The notes beneath the pieces were generated by a model. The model saw only the letters and a program-made list of their open reading frames with translations, did not search any database and was not told the origin of the DNA. From Comamonadaceae bacterium (GTDB lineage: Bacteria; Pseudomonadota; Gammaproteobacteria; Burkholderiales; Burkholderiaceae_C): 46,003 nt of DNA. Position 1 is the first letter of the stretch; the number at the start of each line of letters is the position of its first letter. The stretch is taken from positions 1 to 46,003 of the forward strand of contig CANCER010000029.1 in assembly GCA_947375135.1 (NCBI GenBank), read 5' to 3'. Below are positions 35,401-44,000 of the stretch, in pieces. The position numbers and the translations under genes are program-made.

Positions 35401-35537
35401 TGGTCGGCGGGCTGGTGTTTTCACAGGCCATCACGCTGTTCATCACACCGGTGCTCTATGTCTTGCTGGACCGCTTCAGTGGCCACGGCCCGGTGCTGAC
35501 ACCCGAGGTTCCCCTGGTTGAGGACATGTCGGGCTGA
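32439..35537 (+). CDS. RND-family efflux permease (MdtB/MdtC-like HAE1)
   Basis: The 1032-residue inner-membrane antiporter begins MNISELFIRRPVMTVLLNLA, the usual start of the MdtB/MdtC/AcrB group. It has the two six-helix halves, the porter loops and the helix-4 proton relay VGLVVDDAIVVLENIMRH. GIVLLIGIVKKNAIMMIDFA and AIREACVMRFRPIMMTTMAA lie in the second half. Likely substrates are drugs, bile-salt-like or aromatic compounds, by family only. Only one permease is present, whereas MdtBC pairs have two. No outer-membrane factor gene follows. Its TGA shares a base with the ATG of the Hsp15-like gene. Confidence 0.93.
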   Translation: MNISELFIRRPVMTVLLNLAIVLAGVIGYRSIPVAALPSYDTPVINVSANFAGANPETMASAVALPLEKQFQTVPGLKTISSTSILGSTSLTLEFDEGRSIDAAAVDVQAALLRAQRALPADMTETPSYRKVNPADAPVLLISMRSPSLPPSDLQDFAEHLISPTLSILDGVAQVNVYGSKRFAIRVRVKPEALVAANMGLDELSAALRGANVNTPVGTLEGPQQTLVLQANKQLQNAEGFSKLIVAMRAGNPVRLKDVAAVEDSVETFKSQATYNGEASITLAVQRQPGANTVRVVDAIRAALPALQSQMPQSVSLTPINDRSLSVREALHDVTLTLMGTIALVVLVIFLFLRRFVATVIPTLSLPVSLVGAVALLWGMNYSLDNISLLGLTLAVGLVVDDAIVVLENIMRHVEHGEEPFQASLRGAREVGFTILSISSSLIAVFIPIFFMPGVIGLLFHEFAVVVGLSIVVSAFVSLTLVPMLASRFLTDDAHKKPPGYVVKLFERGFDSLLGAYARLLDKALAHHKLMLLLAAATFAATAWLFIAIPKGFFPEEDIGQIQVSTEASEDISFPDMVRLQERAAAVFRADPNVGAVNSFNGGSNALNTGRMFVTLKPQNQRKPMKQVVEGLRKKLKEVAGINVFMRPVQNLQLGGRPSKAQFQYILQSVKADELNVWAGKLQDKLRADPLFRDVTSDAQLRALQAQLKIDRDRANALGVSVDAIRSSLFSAFGERQVSTIYLPTDSYKVIMELAPEAKQDELALNAIYVRSSNGALVPLSAFTTVERSVGVTSINHVGQLQAVTVSFNLAPGAALGDATARIDAAREAIQLPTSVITSYGGDAAVFKSSQGSQAILIIAALLVIYVLLGVLYESFIHPLTILAGLPSAAVGALATLMLFGQDLTLIATIGIVLLIGIVKKNAIMMIDFALDAQRHQGMTPQQAIREACVMRFRPIMMTTMAALMGALPIALGIGAGAELRQPLGLAVVGGLVFSQAITLFITPVLYVLLDRFSGHGPVLTPEVPLVEDMSG

Positions 35538-35938
35538 TGGAAAAAGTCCGCGTCGACAAATGGCTGTGGGCCGCGCGCTTTTACAAGACGCGCTCGCTGG
35601 CGACTGAAGAAGTGCACAAGGGCCATGTGCAGGTCAATGGCGCGGATGTGAAAGCCTCGCGCGAGGTCCGGGTGGGCGACAGCATTGTGGTGCTGCAGGC
35701 GCAGGTGCAGCGTACCGTGACGGTGCTGGGCATCAGTGAGCACCGCGGCCCTGCCCCCGTGGCCCAGGCCCTGTACGAAGAAACCGCAGAGAGCAAAAAG
35801 CGCAGGGAAGCAGAAGCGGAGCGCCGCCGCCTGAGCCCTGAGCCTGCACTCGCCATCGAAGGCGGCCGCCCCACCAAGCGCGACCGCCGCGATCTGCAAA
35901 AAGGTTGGGGAGACCGCTGGACCGCCTCCGTAGATTAG
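35537..35938 (+). CDS. hslR: S4-domain RNA-binding protein, Hsp15 (HslR)-like
   Basis: The 133-residue protein has an N-terminal S4 domain (MEKVRVDKWLWAARFYKTRS then LATEEVHKGHVQVNGADVKA) and a basic, Arg/Lys-rich C-terminus ending KGWGDRW, as in E. coli Hsp15 (also 133 residues). Hsp15 binds stalled 50S subunits carrying peptidyl-tRNA and helps recycle them. The start overlaps the permease stop (TGATG), so it is translated from the efflux mRNA or from an internal promoter. It converges on the MscS gene with a 12-bp gap. Confidence 0.92.
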   Translation: MEKVRVDKWLWAARFYKTRSLATEEVHKGHVQVNGADVKASREVRVGDSIVVLQAQVQRTVTVLGISEHRGPAPVAQALYEETAESKKRREAEAERRRLSPEPALAIEGGRPTKRDRRDLQKGWGDRWTASVD

Positions 35939-35950
35939 AGCGCGTGGGGG

Positions 35951-36760
35951 CTACAAGTTCCTGTGTGCCACGGGTGTCTCCGGCACCGGATAACCGGCTG
36001 TGCCAAAGGTGCTGACCACCGCCTTGTGGGTATCAAAGTACACCTGCCAGTAGTTGTCGGTATGGGTGTAGGGACGCACGCACAAGAGCGGGCCTTCGGG
36101 TGTGAACTGCAGGATTTCGATATCGGGTGCCGGCGTCGCAGCCACGTTCGGGATCGCCGTCACGGCCGCACGGAGGCGGGCCATCGCGTCCTTCACATCC
36201 ACGCTGTTGGCCACCTTGGCCACGCAATCCACACGGCGGTAGGGCAGCGTGCTGAAGTTTTGTATCTGGCCGGAAAACACCGTGTTGTTACCCACGATGG
36301 TGATCACATTGTCCGGCGTGATCAGGGTGGTACCAAACAGGCCCAACTCCTTCACCGTGCCGGTGGTGCCGCCCACGGTCACAAAGTCGCCCACCTTGTA
36401 GGGGCGCAGCACCTGCATGAAAACGCCGGCTGCGAAATGCGACAGCAGGCCCCCCCAGGCGGTACCAATGGCCAGACCGGCACCGGCCAGCAGCGCGGCA
36501 AACGAGGTGGTCTTGACGCCAAAAATATCCAGAATCGCCATCACCAGAATGACGTTCAAGAGAACCGACAGAATCGACGTCAGGTAGTGGGCCAGCGTCT
36601 GGTCCACCTTGCCGCCACGGTTCAGGGCAGCACCCATCAAACGCAGGGCCAACCCGATCAGCCAGCGTCCGATAATCCACGCCGCCAATGCGCCTAGCAA
36701 CTTCAGACCGAAGTCCGCCCCCTGTGTGGACAAAAATGTCCAGATCACTTCTGAGTTCAT
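35951..36760 (-). CDS. Small-conductance mechanosensitive channel (MscS family)
   Basis: The 269-residue inner-membrane channel would open on osmotic downshock. Three helices are visible (about 20-40, 60-82, 88-115). The third, pore-lining helix has the small-residue pattern AALLAGAGLAIGTAWGGLLS followed by RPYKVGDFV, the MscS hallmark. A cytoplasmic cage domain (NVITIVGNNTVFSGQIQNFS) completes it. Length is close to E. coli MscS (286). The ATG at 36760 follows GGAAATT; an upstream extension of 55 codons shows no MscS sequence and is rejected. Confidence 0.92.
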   Translation of the reverse strand: MNSEVIWTFLSTQGADFGLKLLGALAAWIIGRWLIGLALRLMGAALNRGGKVDQTLAHYLTSILSVLLNVILVMAILDIFGVKTTSFAALLAGAGLAIGTAWGGLLSHFAAGVFMQVLRPYKVGDFVTVGGTTGTVKELGLFGTTLITPDNVITIVGNNTVFSGQIQNFSTLPYRRVDCVAKVANSVDVKDAMARLRAAVTAIPNVAATPAPDIEILQFTPEGPLLCVRPYTHTDNYWQVYFDTHKAVVSTFGTAGYPVPETPVAHRNL

Positions 36761-37026
36761 CGCAATTTCCTTTTCCCGATAGGTCAATAAAACCAGACCC
36801 CGGCGCCGGGCTGTATCGCCCGTGGCACACGCAGTCCGCACTCCCCCCTGAATGCAAGAAGTCTGTAAAGACGGGACTATTTGTATTGGGTCCAGTTGCA
36901 ATGCCGCCGCAACAGGGCAAGGCAATCCGCTTGAACGGGCGCGTTTTTAGCAAAGGGCGCTAAGACGCACAATTAACAGGGTTGCTGTTGGGTGCGCTGC
37001 ATGCACAGCGATCCGGCGCAGGGTGC
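36761..37026. other. Intergenic region, mscS/nudC
   Basis: This 266-bp gap lies between the start of the MscS gene and the end of nudC, both on the minus strand. It holds a GC-rich palindrome CCCGGCGCCGGG near 36799 and presumably the mscS promoter. I see no convincing gene, tRNA or terminator. Confidence 0.4.
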
Positions 37027-37932
37027 TTAAGTTTCTGCCCAATGCCTGAGCAAAGTGTACGCCACGGCGTAGCGCGGCGGTGCCAGAAATTTGGCCTCCG
37101 GCTCGCCTGCCAGTGCCGCTTTCACGTCGTCGCGGCTCACCCAGATCGCATCTTCGATTTCCTCGGTTGCGATGCGCAATGCGTCACTCTGCACTTCGGC
37201 CACGCAGGCCAGCATGAGCTGGGCCGGAAACGGCCAGGGCTGGCTGGTCACATAGCGCACCCGCGTGGCCCGCACACCGGCTTCCTCGAACAGTTCGCGC
37301 GCAACCGCCTCTTCCATGGTTTCCCCCGGCTCCAGGAAGCCGGCCAGGGCCGAGTAACGCCCGGGTGGCCAACTCGCCTGCCGACCCACAAGGGCGCGCC
37401 CGCCGTGCTCGGCCAGCATGATCACCACCGGGTCCACGCGCGGAAAGTGTTCGCTCTCGCAGACGGTGCAGCGCCGCCCCCAACCCGCTTTATGGGCCTT
37501 GGTTGCGCCACCGCAGCGGCCGCAAAAGCGGTGCCGTCCGTGCCAGTCCAGCAGGCTGCGTGCCGCACCGTAAATGGCCATGTCTTGGGGGCCCAGAACC
37601 GACAGCACTTCCATCACGCGGGGCGAGCGGAACAAAGGCGCCTCGTTGGGCTGCTCATGCAGCACCACGAAATGCGCAGACCCGTCCAGCAGTCCCAGCA
37701 GGATGAGAACGGCATCTGGGTCCAGCGTGTTCACCGGGCCCCACGCCAGCGTGCCCTCGGCCGTCAGGAAGGGATCAAAGCCCACCAGGCTCAGTACGCG
37801 GGCCCGGGGATCCAGCCGCAGCGCGTACAGGGCGGCGTCATCGGCACGGAGGTGGTCGGCGCGGTCGAGGTGGCCGCCGCTAAAACCGGGTTGGTGAGGT
37901 GTCATGTGGGTGTCTGTGTGGAACGGAGTCAT
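37027..37932 (-). CDS. nudC: NADH pyrophosphatase / NAD-cap decapping Nudix hydrolase
   Basis: NudC cleaves NADH and NAD+ (including NAD caps on RNA) to NMN(H) and AMP or a 5'-monophosphate RNA. The 301 residues contain a zinc ribbon (Cys137, Cys140, Cys155, Cys158), the Nudix box starting GFLEPGETMEEAV (198) with REL-EEAG, and the NudC-specific SQPWPFP (230-236). The start is uncertain: ATG at 37932 or at 37905 (nine residues shorter), neither with a clear ribosome-binding site. An unknown small gene lies 24 bp upstream in the same direction and may be cotranscribed. Confidence 0.93.
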   Translation of the reverse strand: MTPFHTDTHMTPHQPGFSGGHLDRADHLRADDAALYALRLDPRARVLSLVGFDPFLTAEGTLAWGPVNTLDPDAVLILLGLLDGSAHFVVLHEQPNEAPLFRSPRVMEVLSVLGPQDMAIYGAARSLLDWHGRHRFCGRCGGATKAHKAGWGRRCTVCESEHFPRVDPVVIMLAEHGGRALVGRQASWPPGRYSALAGFLEPGETMEEAVARELFEEAGVRATRVRYVTSQPWPFPAQLMLACVAEVQSDALRIATEEIEDAIWVSRDDVKAALAGEPEAKFLAPPRYAVAYTLLRHWAET

Positions 37933-37956
37933 GGGCAGGTCGTGGTGAGGTCGTGC

Positions 37957-38346
37957 TTACAGCGCGATGGTGGTTGCGGCCCGGGCGGCACTGGCTTGCA
38001 ATTCTGCCGGGCTCAGCTTGCCACTGCCCGCCAAGTCGGACACGGCCTGCGCAATTTTCTGTGCCCGCAGCAGGGAGGCCTTCTCATCGTCGGCTCCACA
38101 CCCGCAACAGAACAAGGCCTGCTTGCCGGACATGAATTGAAAGGCGGCGGCCGGCGTCCAGTTCTGCCCCATGCCGGCCTTCAGCACGGCAATCGATTCC
38201 TCAAGGTCCGTGCCGGACGCGATCGCAAGAACGACACGGGCACACCACCGGGTCTTGGGCAACAGGGCGGGCGCGAGCGCTTTCTGTTGGGCCAGCTTTT
38301 GAATGGCCAGTGCTTTGCTGACTGCTGCGGTTTTGCTGATTGCCAT
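37957..38346 (-). CDS. Small protein of unknown function with a Cys cluster
   Basis: The 129-residue product is not recognised. It is Ala-rich and mostly helical in character. Notable are LLPKTRWCARVVLAIASGTD, and a cluster of three cysteines in ALFCCGCGADDE in the centre, which could bind a metal or form a disulfide. The C-terminal helix (KIAQAVSDLAGSGKLSPAEL) resembles general helix-turn-helix packing only. No signal peptide is seen. It lies between recD (72 bp upstream) and nudC (24 bp downstream), all on the minus strand. The ATG at 38346 has no clear ribosome-binding site. Coding is supported by length, composition and colinearity but not by a family match. Confidence 0.6.
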   Translation of the reverse strand: MAISKTAAVSKALAIQKLAQQKALAPALLPKTRWCARVVLAIASGTDLEESIAVLKAGMGQNWTPAAAFQFMSGKQALFCCGCGADDEKASLLRAQKIAQAVSDLAGSGKLSPAELQASAARAATTIAL

Positions 38347-38418
38347 GTCGTATGTATATCGGTTGTTTCAAGCCCCGAGTGTCGCATCTGCGCGCCGGGC
38401 AGCCCCCCGGCACCGGCT

Positions 38419-40371
38419 TCAACCTGCAGCCAGACCGCCACTGCGCAGCACCTGGGAGTCCACTGCCTGCCACAGCACAGCGGCCTGCGGCACCACCAGG
38501 CTCAGGCGCGCACGGGCGCGGGTGATGCCGGTGTAGAGCAGCTCGCGCGTGAGCACCGCCACGGGCTTGTCCGGGAGCACCAGGCACACATGCGCGAATT
38601 CCGAGCCCTGGGACTTGTGTACCGTCATGGCAAACACGCTTTCCACCGCATCCAGGCGCGAGGGCAAGACCCAGTGAATGCCACCCTGCCCGTCCGCAAA
38701 GGCCACGCGCAGCCCCTTGGCGTGCGGCAGGCACAGGCCGACGTCGCCATTCATCAGCGCCAGGTTGTAGTCGTTGCGGGTGACCATGACCGGGCGGCCT
38801 GCGTACCAGCCCTCGTCCTTGAAACCCAGCCCCGTGGCAATGCGGCGGTTCAACAGCTCCACGCCCCAGGGGCCTTCGCGCACCGCGCACAGCACCTGGA
38901 AGCCGGCAAAGGCCCTCAAGGCGTCCAGGGCCTCTGCATCCGTGGCACTTCCCTGCGTGTGCAGGCCGCGCACCAGGTCGCGCCAGTGGCTCCAGCCGCT
39001 TTTCACCAGCGCCGTGAGACGCGCGTCCTGTGGCTGCACCGCCGGCAGCCGGTCCACCACGGCCCCGTCGTTGGATGCCCATTCCGGGGTGCTGCGCCAC
39101 AGGCCTTGGACGGTAGCGCAGGCCCCCGCGTTGACGGCCTTGGCCCAGATGCCAATGCCGCTGTCGTCTTTGAAGCGGCGGCTAAAGCGCAGCATCACGG
39201 TTTGCTGCGCCAGTGCGCCGGCGGCAGCCGGTAAAGCGGGTACCACCGGCACAGCGGCTGCCAGGGCCGCCGCAGACCAGGGGCTGACATCGGCACCGGC
39301 AAAGTCCTGCAGCCAGGCCACGGTGTCCGCCGTGTAATGGCCGGCTTCGGCCCCTTCGCACAATTGCGCCATCACCGCACCGGCTTCGACCGAGGCCAGC
39401 TGGTCCTTGTCACCCAGCAGCACCAGGCTGGCCGTCAGGGGCACGGCCGCTAGCAGGCGGGCCATCATCTCCAGATCGATCATGGAGGCCTCGTCCACGA
39501 TGACCAGATCGACCGCCAGCGCGGGCGAGTCCTGGTCCGTCTGGTGGGGGCGAATCTGCAGCAGCTTGTGCAGCGTCACGGCCTGGGTCAGCGCGGCCGG
39601 GCGCAGGTCAGGGGGCAATTGCTCCACGGCCGAGGCAATCGACTCGCCCAGGCGCGCAGCCGCCTTGCCGGTGGGTGCGGCCAGAGCCACACGCAGCGCA
39701 CGGCCTGTCTGCCGTGCGCCGGCTTGCAGCAAGGCCAGCAGGCGCACCACGGTGGTGGTCTTGCCGGTGCCGGGGCCGCCGGTGATCAGGGTCAGCCGCT
39801 TGCGCGCTGCCAGCGCACAGGCCACTTTTTGCCAGTCGGGCGCGCCCGCAGCCCCTGTCGCCGCCTGGGGTGGAAACAGCTGCTCCAGCAGCGCCGGGAG
39901 ATTGGCCGGCACCGCGCACACCTGCTGCATCCGCGCAGCGATGGCCGCACGGATGCTGGCCTCCGCGCTCCAGTTGCGGCGCAAATAGAGCCGCGCGCCG
40001 TCCAGCACCAGCGGGCTGCCCTCGTCTGCCGCCCAGGGCAGGGTGGCCGCAGCGGCGGACAAGTCTGCCGGCAGCAGGGCCTTGAAGCGCAGGTCCCAGC
40101 CCAGCACGGCCACGCCCTGGCGGGCCAACAAGTCCAGGTCCAGGCAGGCATGGCCGCGCCCGAACTGGTAACTGGTCAGCGCTGCCAGCAAGGCATGGCG
40201 CGGGTCTGTGCTGGACTGGCGGCTCTGCAGGTAGCGGGCAAAGGCCTGGTCCAGGCCAGTCAGGGGCAGCTGCAAGGCGGTGCTGCGGGGCGCGGCGCCG
40301 CTGTCCGAAAGGAGGTCGGCGGGGGTATCGATGTCCAAGGGGGTGTCCGGGTGGGTTGCGGTGGACGTCAT
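38419..40371 (-). CDS. recD: RecD, helicase subunit of exodeoxyribonuclease V
   Basis: RecD is the 5'-3' helicase of RecBCD, which processes double-strand breaks. The 650 residues show an N-terminal domain that contacts RecC, then the SF1 helicase core with Walker A GGPGTGKTTT (198-207), the DEAS motif VIVDEASMIDLEMM, LLGDKDQL and the C-terminal motifs FAMTVHKSQGSEF and LLYTGITRARARL. The ATG at 40371 overlaps the TGA of recB (ATGA), so the earlier in-frame extension to 40392 is rejected. It is last in recC-recB-recD. Confidence 0.95.
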   Translation of the reverse strand: MTSTATHPDTPLDIDTPADLLSDSGAAPRSTALQLPLTGLDQAFARYLQSRQSSTDPRHALLAALTSYQFGRGHACLDLDLLARQGVAVLGWDLRFKALLPADLSAAAATLPWAADEGSPLVLDGARLYLRRNWSAEASIRAAIAARMQQVCAVPANLPALLEQLFPPQAATGAAGAPDWQKVACALAARKRLTLITGGPGTGKTTTVVRLLALLQAGARQTGRALRVALAAPTGKAAARLGESIASAVEQLPPDLRPAALTQAVTLHKLLQIRPHQTDQDSPALAVDLVIVDEASMIDLEMMARLLAAVPLTASLVLLGDKDQLASVEAGAVMAQLCEGAEAGHYTADTVAWLQDFAGADVSPWSAAALAAAVPVVPALPAAAGALAQQTVMLRFSRRFKDDSGIGIWAKAVNAGACATVQGLWRSTPEWASNDGAVVDRLPAVQPQDARLTALVKSGWSHWRDLVRGLHTQGSATDAEALDALRAFAGFQVLCAVREGPWGVELLNRRIATGLGFKDEGWYAGRPVMVTRNDYNLALMNGDVGLCLPHAKGLRVAFADGQGGIHWVLPSRLDAVESVFAMTVHKSQGSEFAHVCLVLPDKPVAVLTRELLYTGITRARARLSLVVPQAAVLWQAVDSQVLRSGGLAAG

Positions 40372-43300
40372 GCTGGCTCCTCGGTTTCGCAATTCGGTTC
40401 TGCAAAGGCCTGGTCCAGCGCCGCTATCAAGGCGCGCGGCGGCCGGTCAAAAAACACGCCGCCGCCCGCCTGGTCCATGCCGCGCAGGAACAGGTAGATG
40501 GCACCACCCACATGCAGGTCGTAGTCGTAGTCCGGCAGGCGGGATTTCAGCAGGCGGTGCAGCGCCAGCGTGTAGAGCGTGTACTGCACGTCGTAACGGT
40601 GCTCCAGAATGGCGGCCTGCAACAGCGGCTGCGCATACGAGGCCAGCCGGTTGGACTTGTAGTCCAGCACGTAGTAGCGGCCCTCATGCTCCAGCACCAG
40701 GTCCATGAAGCCGATCAGCATGCCTTCCAGTTGCAGCGGCTGCAGGGCGCTGCGCACTTGGCCCGGCAGCACATGGTGGCCGATCAAGGCGTCCAGGTGG
40801 CCCGCCGACAGCGCATGCACCGGCAACGTAAACGCCATTTCAGCCCAGGCATTGCGGCGGTCCAGCGCAGACAAAGACAGCGCGGAGGCCGCCTGATCCG
40901 TCGCCATGCCGTCCTCCAGGCCCGGCAGTGCCAGAGTGGATCGCACGATGGTTTGCATCCACTGCAGCAGCAGCGCCGTCTGTTCGGCGTCCAGCTTCAG
41001 GCGCTGCGCTTTTCTTTGCAGCAGCGTGGTCCATTCCTGCGCCAGCGCCGGTGCGGGCGCCTCGTCTGCCGCAGGCCAGCCGCGTTCAAACTGCCACTCC
41101 AGCAAATCGTGCAGCAGCGTGCCGTAGCTGCTGCCGGCCGGGAAGGCGTTGAAAGCGGGGATGGCTTGGCTGTCAGGCAGGGCAGCGCCATCGTCCAGGC
41201 CGGTGGCTGCGCTGCTGTCGATCAGCGCATCGTCAATGCGGTCGTCGCGCGTGGAGCCGGTCGCCGGGGCGTTCAGCGCCGGGTGTGCGAGTTCGCGCGT
41301 CAAGGCGCTGAAGCTGGCGGTCCACCAGCGGCTCTGCAGGCTGCGCCGGGCCTGCAGCACCGGCCGCCACACTTTCTGCTGCGCCACAGGCAGGTACTGC
41401 ACCAGGTCCGGCGGGGGTGCCGTTTGCACGGTGATGTCGCCACAGGTGGCCCATACCTGGAGCCGCCCGGCCAGATCACCCGGCACCTGGCGCTGCAGCA
41501 GCTGCGACACCGCGCTCTTGACCACGGGCGTCTTGCCATCGACATCGCCCTTGACCTGCGCGATACCCAGCCACAGGGCACGCTCGGCCCGCGTCATGGC
41601 CACGTAGAGCAGGCGGATGTCTTCGGCCAGCCGCTCAGCGTCGTCTTTGCCGCTGTCTTTTTTCTCGGCCATAAAGCCCGAGACAAAGGGCAAAAACACC
41701 AGCGGGTATTGCAGTCCCTTGGATTTGTGGATGGTGATGACCTGCACCAGATCGGCATCGCTCTCCAGGCGCAGTTGCGCCGTGTCGCCACTGGCCTTGG
41801 GGTTTTGCAGCTGCTGCGCCAGGTAGCGCACCAGGGCCGCTTCCCCCTGCAGGCTGGCGCTGGCGGTTTGCAGCAGGTCGCCCAGGTGCATCAGATTGGT
41901 CAGGCGGCGTTCGCCGTCGTTATCCGCTGCGGGTACGGGGTTCAGCAGGCGGGAGGGAATGCTCTGGTCGTGCAACACGCGGTGCAACATGGGCAAAAAG
42001 CCCTGGCGCTGCCACACCGCCTGCCAGCCGTGGAACTTCTCCACCATCGCGTCCCAGGCTTCCTCGTCCTGAAAAAGCGCCTCCAGCACCTCAAACGACA
42101 GACCCCACAGCCGCGTGGCCAGGGCCGCGCGCAGGCCGGCAGTGGAGCGCGGGTTGGCCACCGCACCCATCAGGCGCCACAGGTCGGCCGCCTCCTGCGT
42201 GGCGTACACGCTGTCGCGCTCCGACAGGTAGACGCTGCGCACACCACGCCGGTTGAGCTGCTCGCGCAGGGCGCGCGCCTCGGTGCCGCTGCGCACCAGC
42301 ACCGCCATCTCGCCGGGCTTGGCCGCGCGGGCGTTGAGCAGATGCACCATCTGCGTGGCAAACAGCTCGGACATGTCGCGCAGGAACACATCTTTTCGGG
42401 GCGGCTTGCCTTGCGCTGCGTCAGGCAGGCGATGCCAGACCGTCAGGGCCGGCTGCACAGCACCGGCCAGCGTCAGGGGCAGCACGTCGGGGTTGCAGGC
42501 CACCACCTGGTCAAACGGCACTTCGCCAAAGGGCTGCACGGCCGATTCAAAAACATGGTTCACCGCCCGCACCAGCGGCGCCGTGGAGCGGTAGTTGCCT
42601 GACAGGGTGTGAATGGCAGCCGCCTGGTGGCGGGCGGCCAGATAGGTGGCGAGATCGGCACCGCGAAAGCTGTAAATCGCCTGCTTGGGGTCGCCGATCA
42701 TGACCAGGCCGGTGTCGGGGTCCGGGGACTCGCCGTAAATTTTGGACAGGGCACCGTACTGCCAGGGGTCGGTGTCCTGGAACTCGTCCACCAGCGCCAC
42801 GGGGAACTGTTGGCGGATCGCTGCCGCCAGACGCCCGTCAGGGGCCTGCAGGGCCTGGTACAGGCATTGCAGCAGGTCCGAAAAGTCGAACTGCGCCAGC
42901 CGGGTCTTGGCACTGCGGTAGGCCGCAGCAATCTCGGCGGCCGCGTGGCCGAGCAAGCCGTCGGCCACATCGGGCTCGGCTTGCAGGTGGTGGCTCAGGG
43001 CTTCGATGTGGCCGAATGCGGGGTGTGCGGCGGCCTGGCTCCAGCCTTTTTCCAGCAGGGTGGCGGTACCAAAGCGCTGCAACAGGGTTTGTGCTGCGGT
43101 GCGGTCGGCCTTGTTGAGGGTGAGGATAGGTTCCCCCTTCGCCCACGCGGCCAGTTTGCCCGGCCACGCATTGAGGTAACCCTTGAGGGATTTGGCAGCA
43201 ATCACACCGGCCAGCAGGGCAATCAGCTCGCCGTTACAGGCGCTGCGGGCTGCTGCCTCCAGCTTGTCGGTCACGGCTTGCCATTGGTCCCAGGCCTGCA

Positions 43301-44000
43301 ACAGGGTATGCGGGTCTGTGCCTGCGGGCGCCGGGGGTGCCGGTGCCCGGTCGCTCAGAGCCCACAGGGGCAGCAGGTTTTTCAGCAAGGCGTCGGGCGT
43401 GGCACCCACGGGCTTGAGCGCGCCCAACTGGCTCAGCGGCAGGGCGTAGAACCAGCGGCGCCAGTAGTCCTGCACGGCGGCCAGGCGCAGCTTGTCGCTG
43501 TCTTCCACGCGGCTTTGCTGGAACAGGCTGGCGCTGTCGAAAGCGTGCTGCTTGAGCATGCGGCTGCTCCAGCCGTGGATGGTGAAAATGGCCGCATCGT
43601 CCATCCACTGCGCGGCCATATCCAGGCGGTGGGCGCAGACCGGCCACGCCGCTTCGGGAAACTCCTGGCGCAAGGCGCGCAGAAAGTCATCGGCCTTGGC
43701 CTCTGCACTGGCCAGGCCCTTGAAGTAGCCCGCTGCCTGGGCCAGGCGCTGGCGCACCCGGGCCCGCAACTCGGAGGTGGCGGCGTCGGTAAAGGTCATG
43801 ACCAGAATCTGGGGCGGGTACAAAGCGCCGTCGGCACCCGCACCGGCGCCGGCACCTGCTTGTGCCGCAGGCCGGCCGTGGCCCAGCACCAGGCGCACAT
43901 AGAGCGCCGCCAGGGTAAAGGTCTTGCCGGTGCCGGCCGAGGCCTCGATCACCTGCAGGCCATTGAGCGGCAGGGTCAGGGGGTTGAGTGCGGTGTTCAT
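40368..44000 (-). CDS. recB: RecB, helicase-nuclease subunit of exodeoxyribonuclease V
   Basis: RecB is the 3'-5' helicase and nuclease of RecBCD. The 1210 residues begin with the SF1 motif EASAGTGKT (19-27), followed by VMTFTDAATSELRARV, VDEFQDTDPWQ, GDPKQAIYSFRGAD and TIHKSKGLQYPLVFLP. The C-terminal nuclease domain keeps its active site, LDLVLEHEGRYYVLDYKSNR, with the D...DYK catalytic residues. Length matches E. coli RecB (1180). The ATG at 44000 overlaps the recC stop by four bases; the 22-codon extension upstream lies inside recC. It carries an Ala/Gly-rich insert (AAQAGAGAGAGADG) near residue 55, absent from E. coli. Confidence 0.95.
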   Translation of the reverse strand: MNTALNPLTLPLNGLQVIEASAGTGKTFTLAALYVRLVLGHGRPAAQAGAGAGAGADGALYPPQILVMTFTDAATSELRARVRQRLAQAAGYFKGLASAEAKADDFLRALRQEFPEAAWPVCAHRLDMAAQWMDDAAIFTIHGWSSRMLKQHAFDSASLFQQSRVEDSDKLRLAAVQDYWRRWFYALPLSQLGALKPVGATPDALLKNLLPLWALSDRAPAPPAPAGTDPHTLLQAWDQWQAVTDKLEAAARSACNGELIALLAGVIAAKSLKGYLNAWPGKLAAWAKGEPILTLNKADRTAAQTLLQRFGTATLLEKGWSQAAAHPAFGHIEALSHHLQAEPDVADGLLGHAAAEIAAAYRSAKTRLAQFDFSDLLQCLYQALQAPDGRLAAAIRQQFPVALVDEFQDTDPWQYGALSKIYGESPDPDTGLVMIGDPKQAIYSFRGADLATYLAARHQAAAIHTLSGNYRSTAPLVRAVNHVFESAVQPFGEVPFDQVVACNPDVLPLTLAGAVQPALTVWHRLPDAAQGKPPRKDVFLRDMSELFATQMVHLLNARAAKPGEMAVLVRSGTEARALREQLNRRGVRSVYLSERDSVYATQEAADLWRLMGAVANPRSTAGLRAALATRLWGLSFEVLEALFQDEEAWDAMVEKFHGWQAVWQRQGFLPMLHRVLHDQSIPSRLLNPVPAADNDGERRLTNLMHLGDLLQTASASLQGEAALVRYLAQQLQNPKASGDTAQLRLESDADLVQVITIHKSKGLQYPLVFLPFVSGFMAEKKDSGKDDAERLAEDIRLLYVAMTRAERALWLGIAQVKGDVDGKTPVVKSAVSQLLQRQVPGDLAGRLQVWATCGDITVQTAPPPDLVQYLPVAQQKVWRPVLQARRSLQSRWWTASFSALTRELAHPALNAPATGSTRDDRIDDALIDSSAATGLDDGAALPDSQAIPAFNAFPAGSSYGTLLHDLLEWQFERGWPAADEAPAPALAQEWTTLLQRKAQRLKLDAEQTALLLQWMQTIVRSTLALPGLEDGMATDQAASALSLSALDRRNAWAEMAFTLPVHALSAGHLDALIGHHVLPGQVRSALQPLQLEGMLIGFMDLVLEHEGRYYVLDYKSNRLASYAQPLLQAAILEHRYDVQYTLYTLALHRLLKSRLPDYDYDLHVGGAIYLFLRGMDQAGGGVFFDRPPRALIAALDQAFAEPNCETEEPA

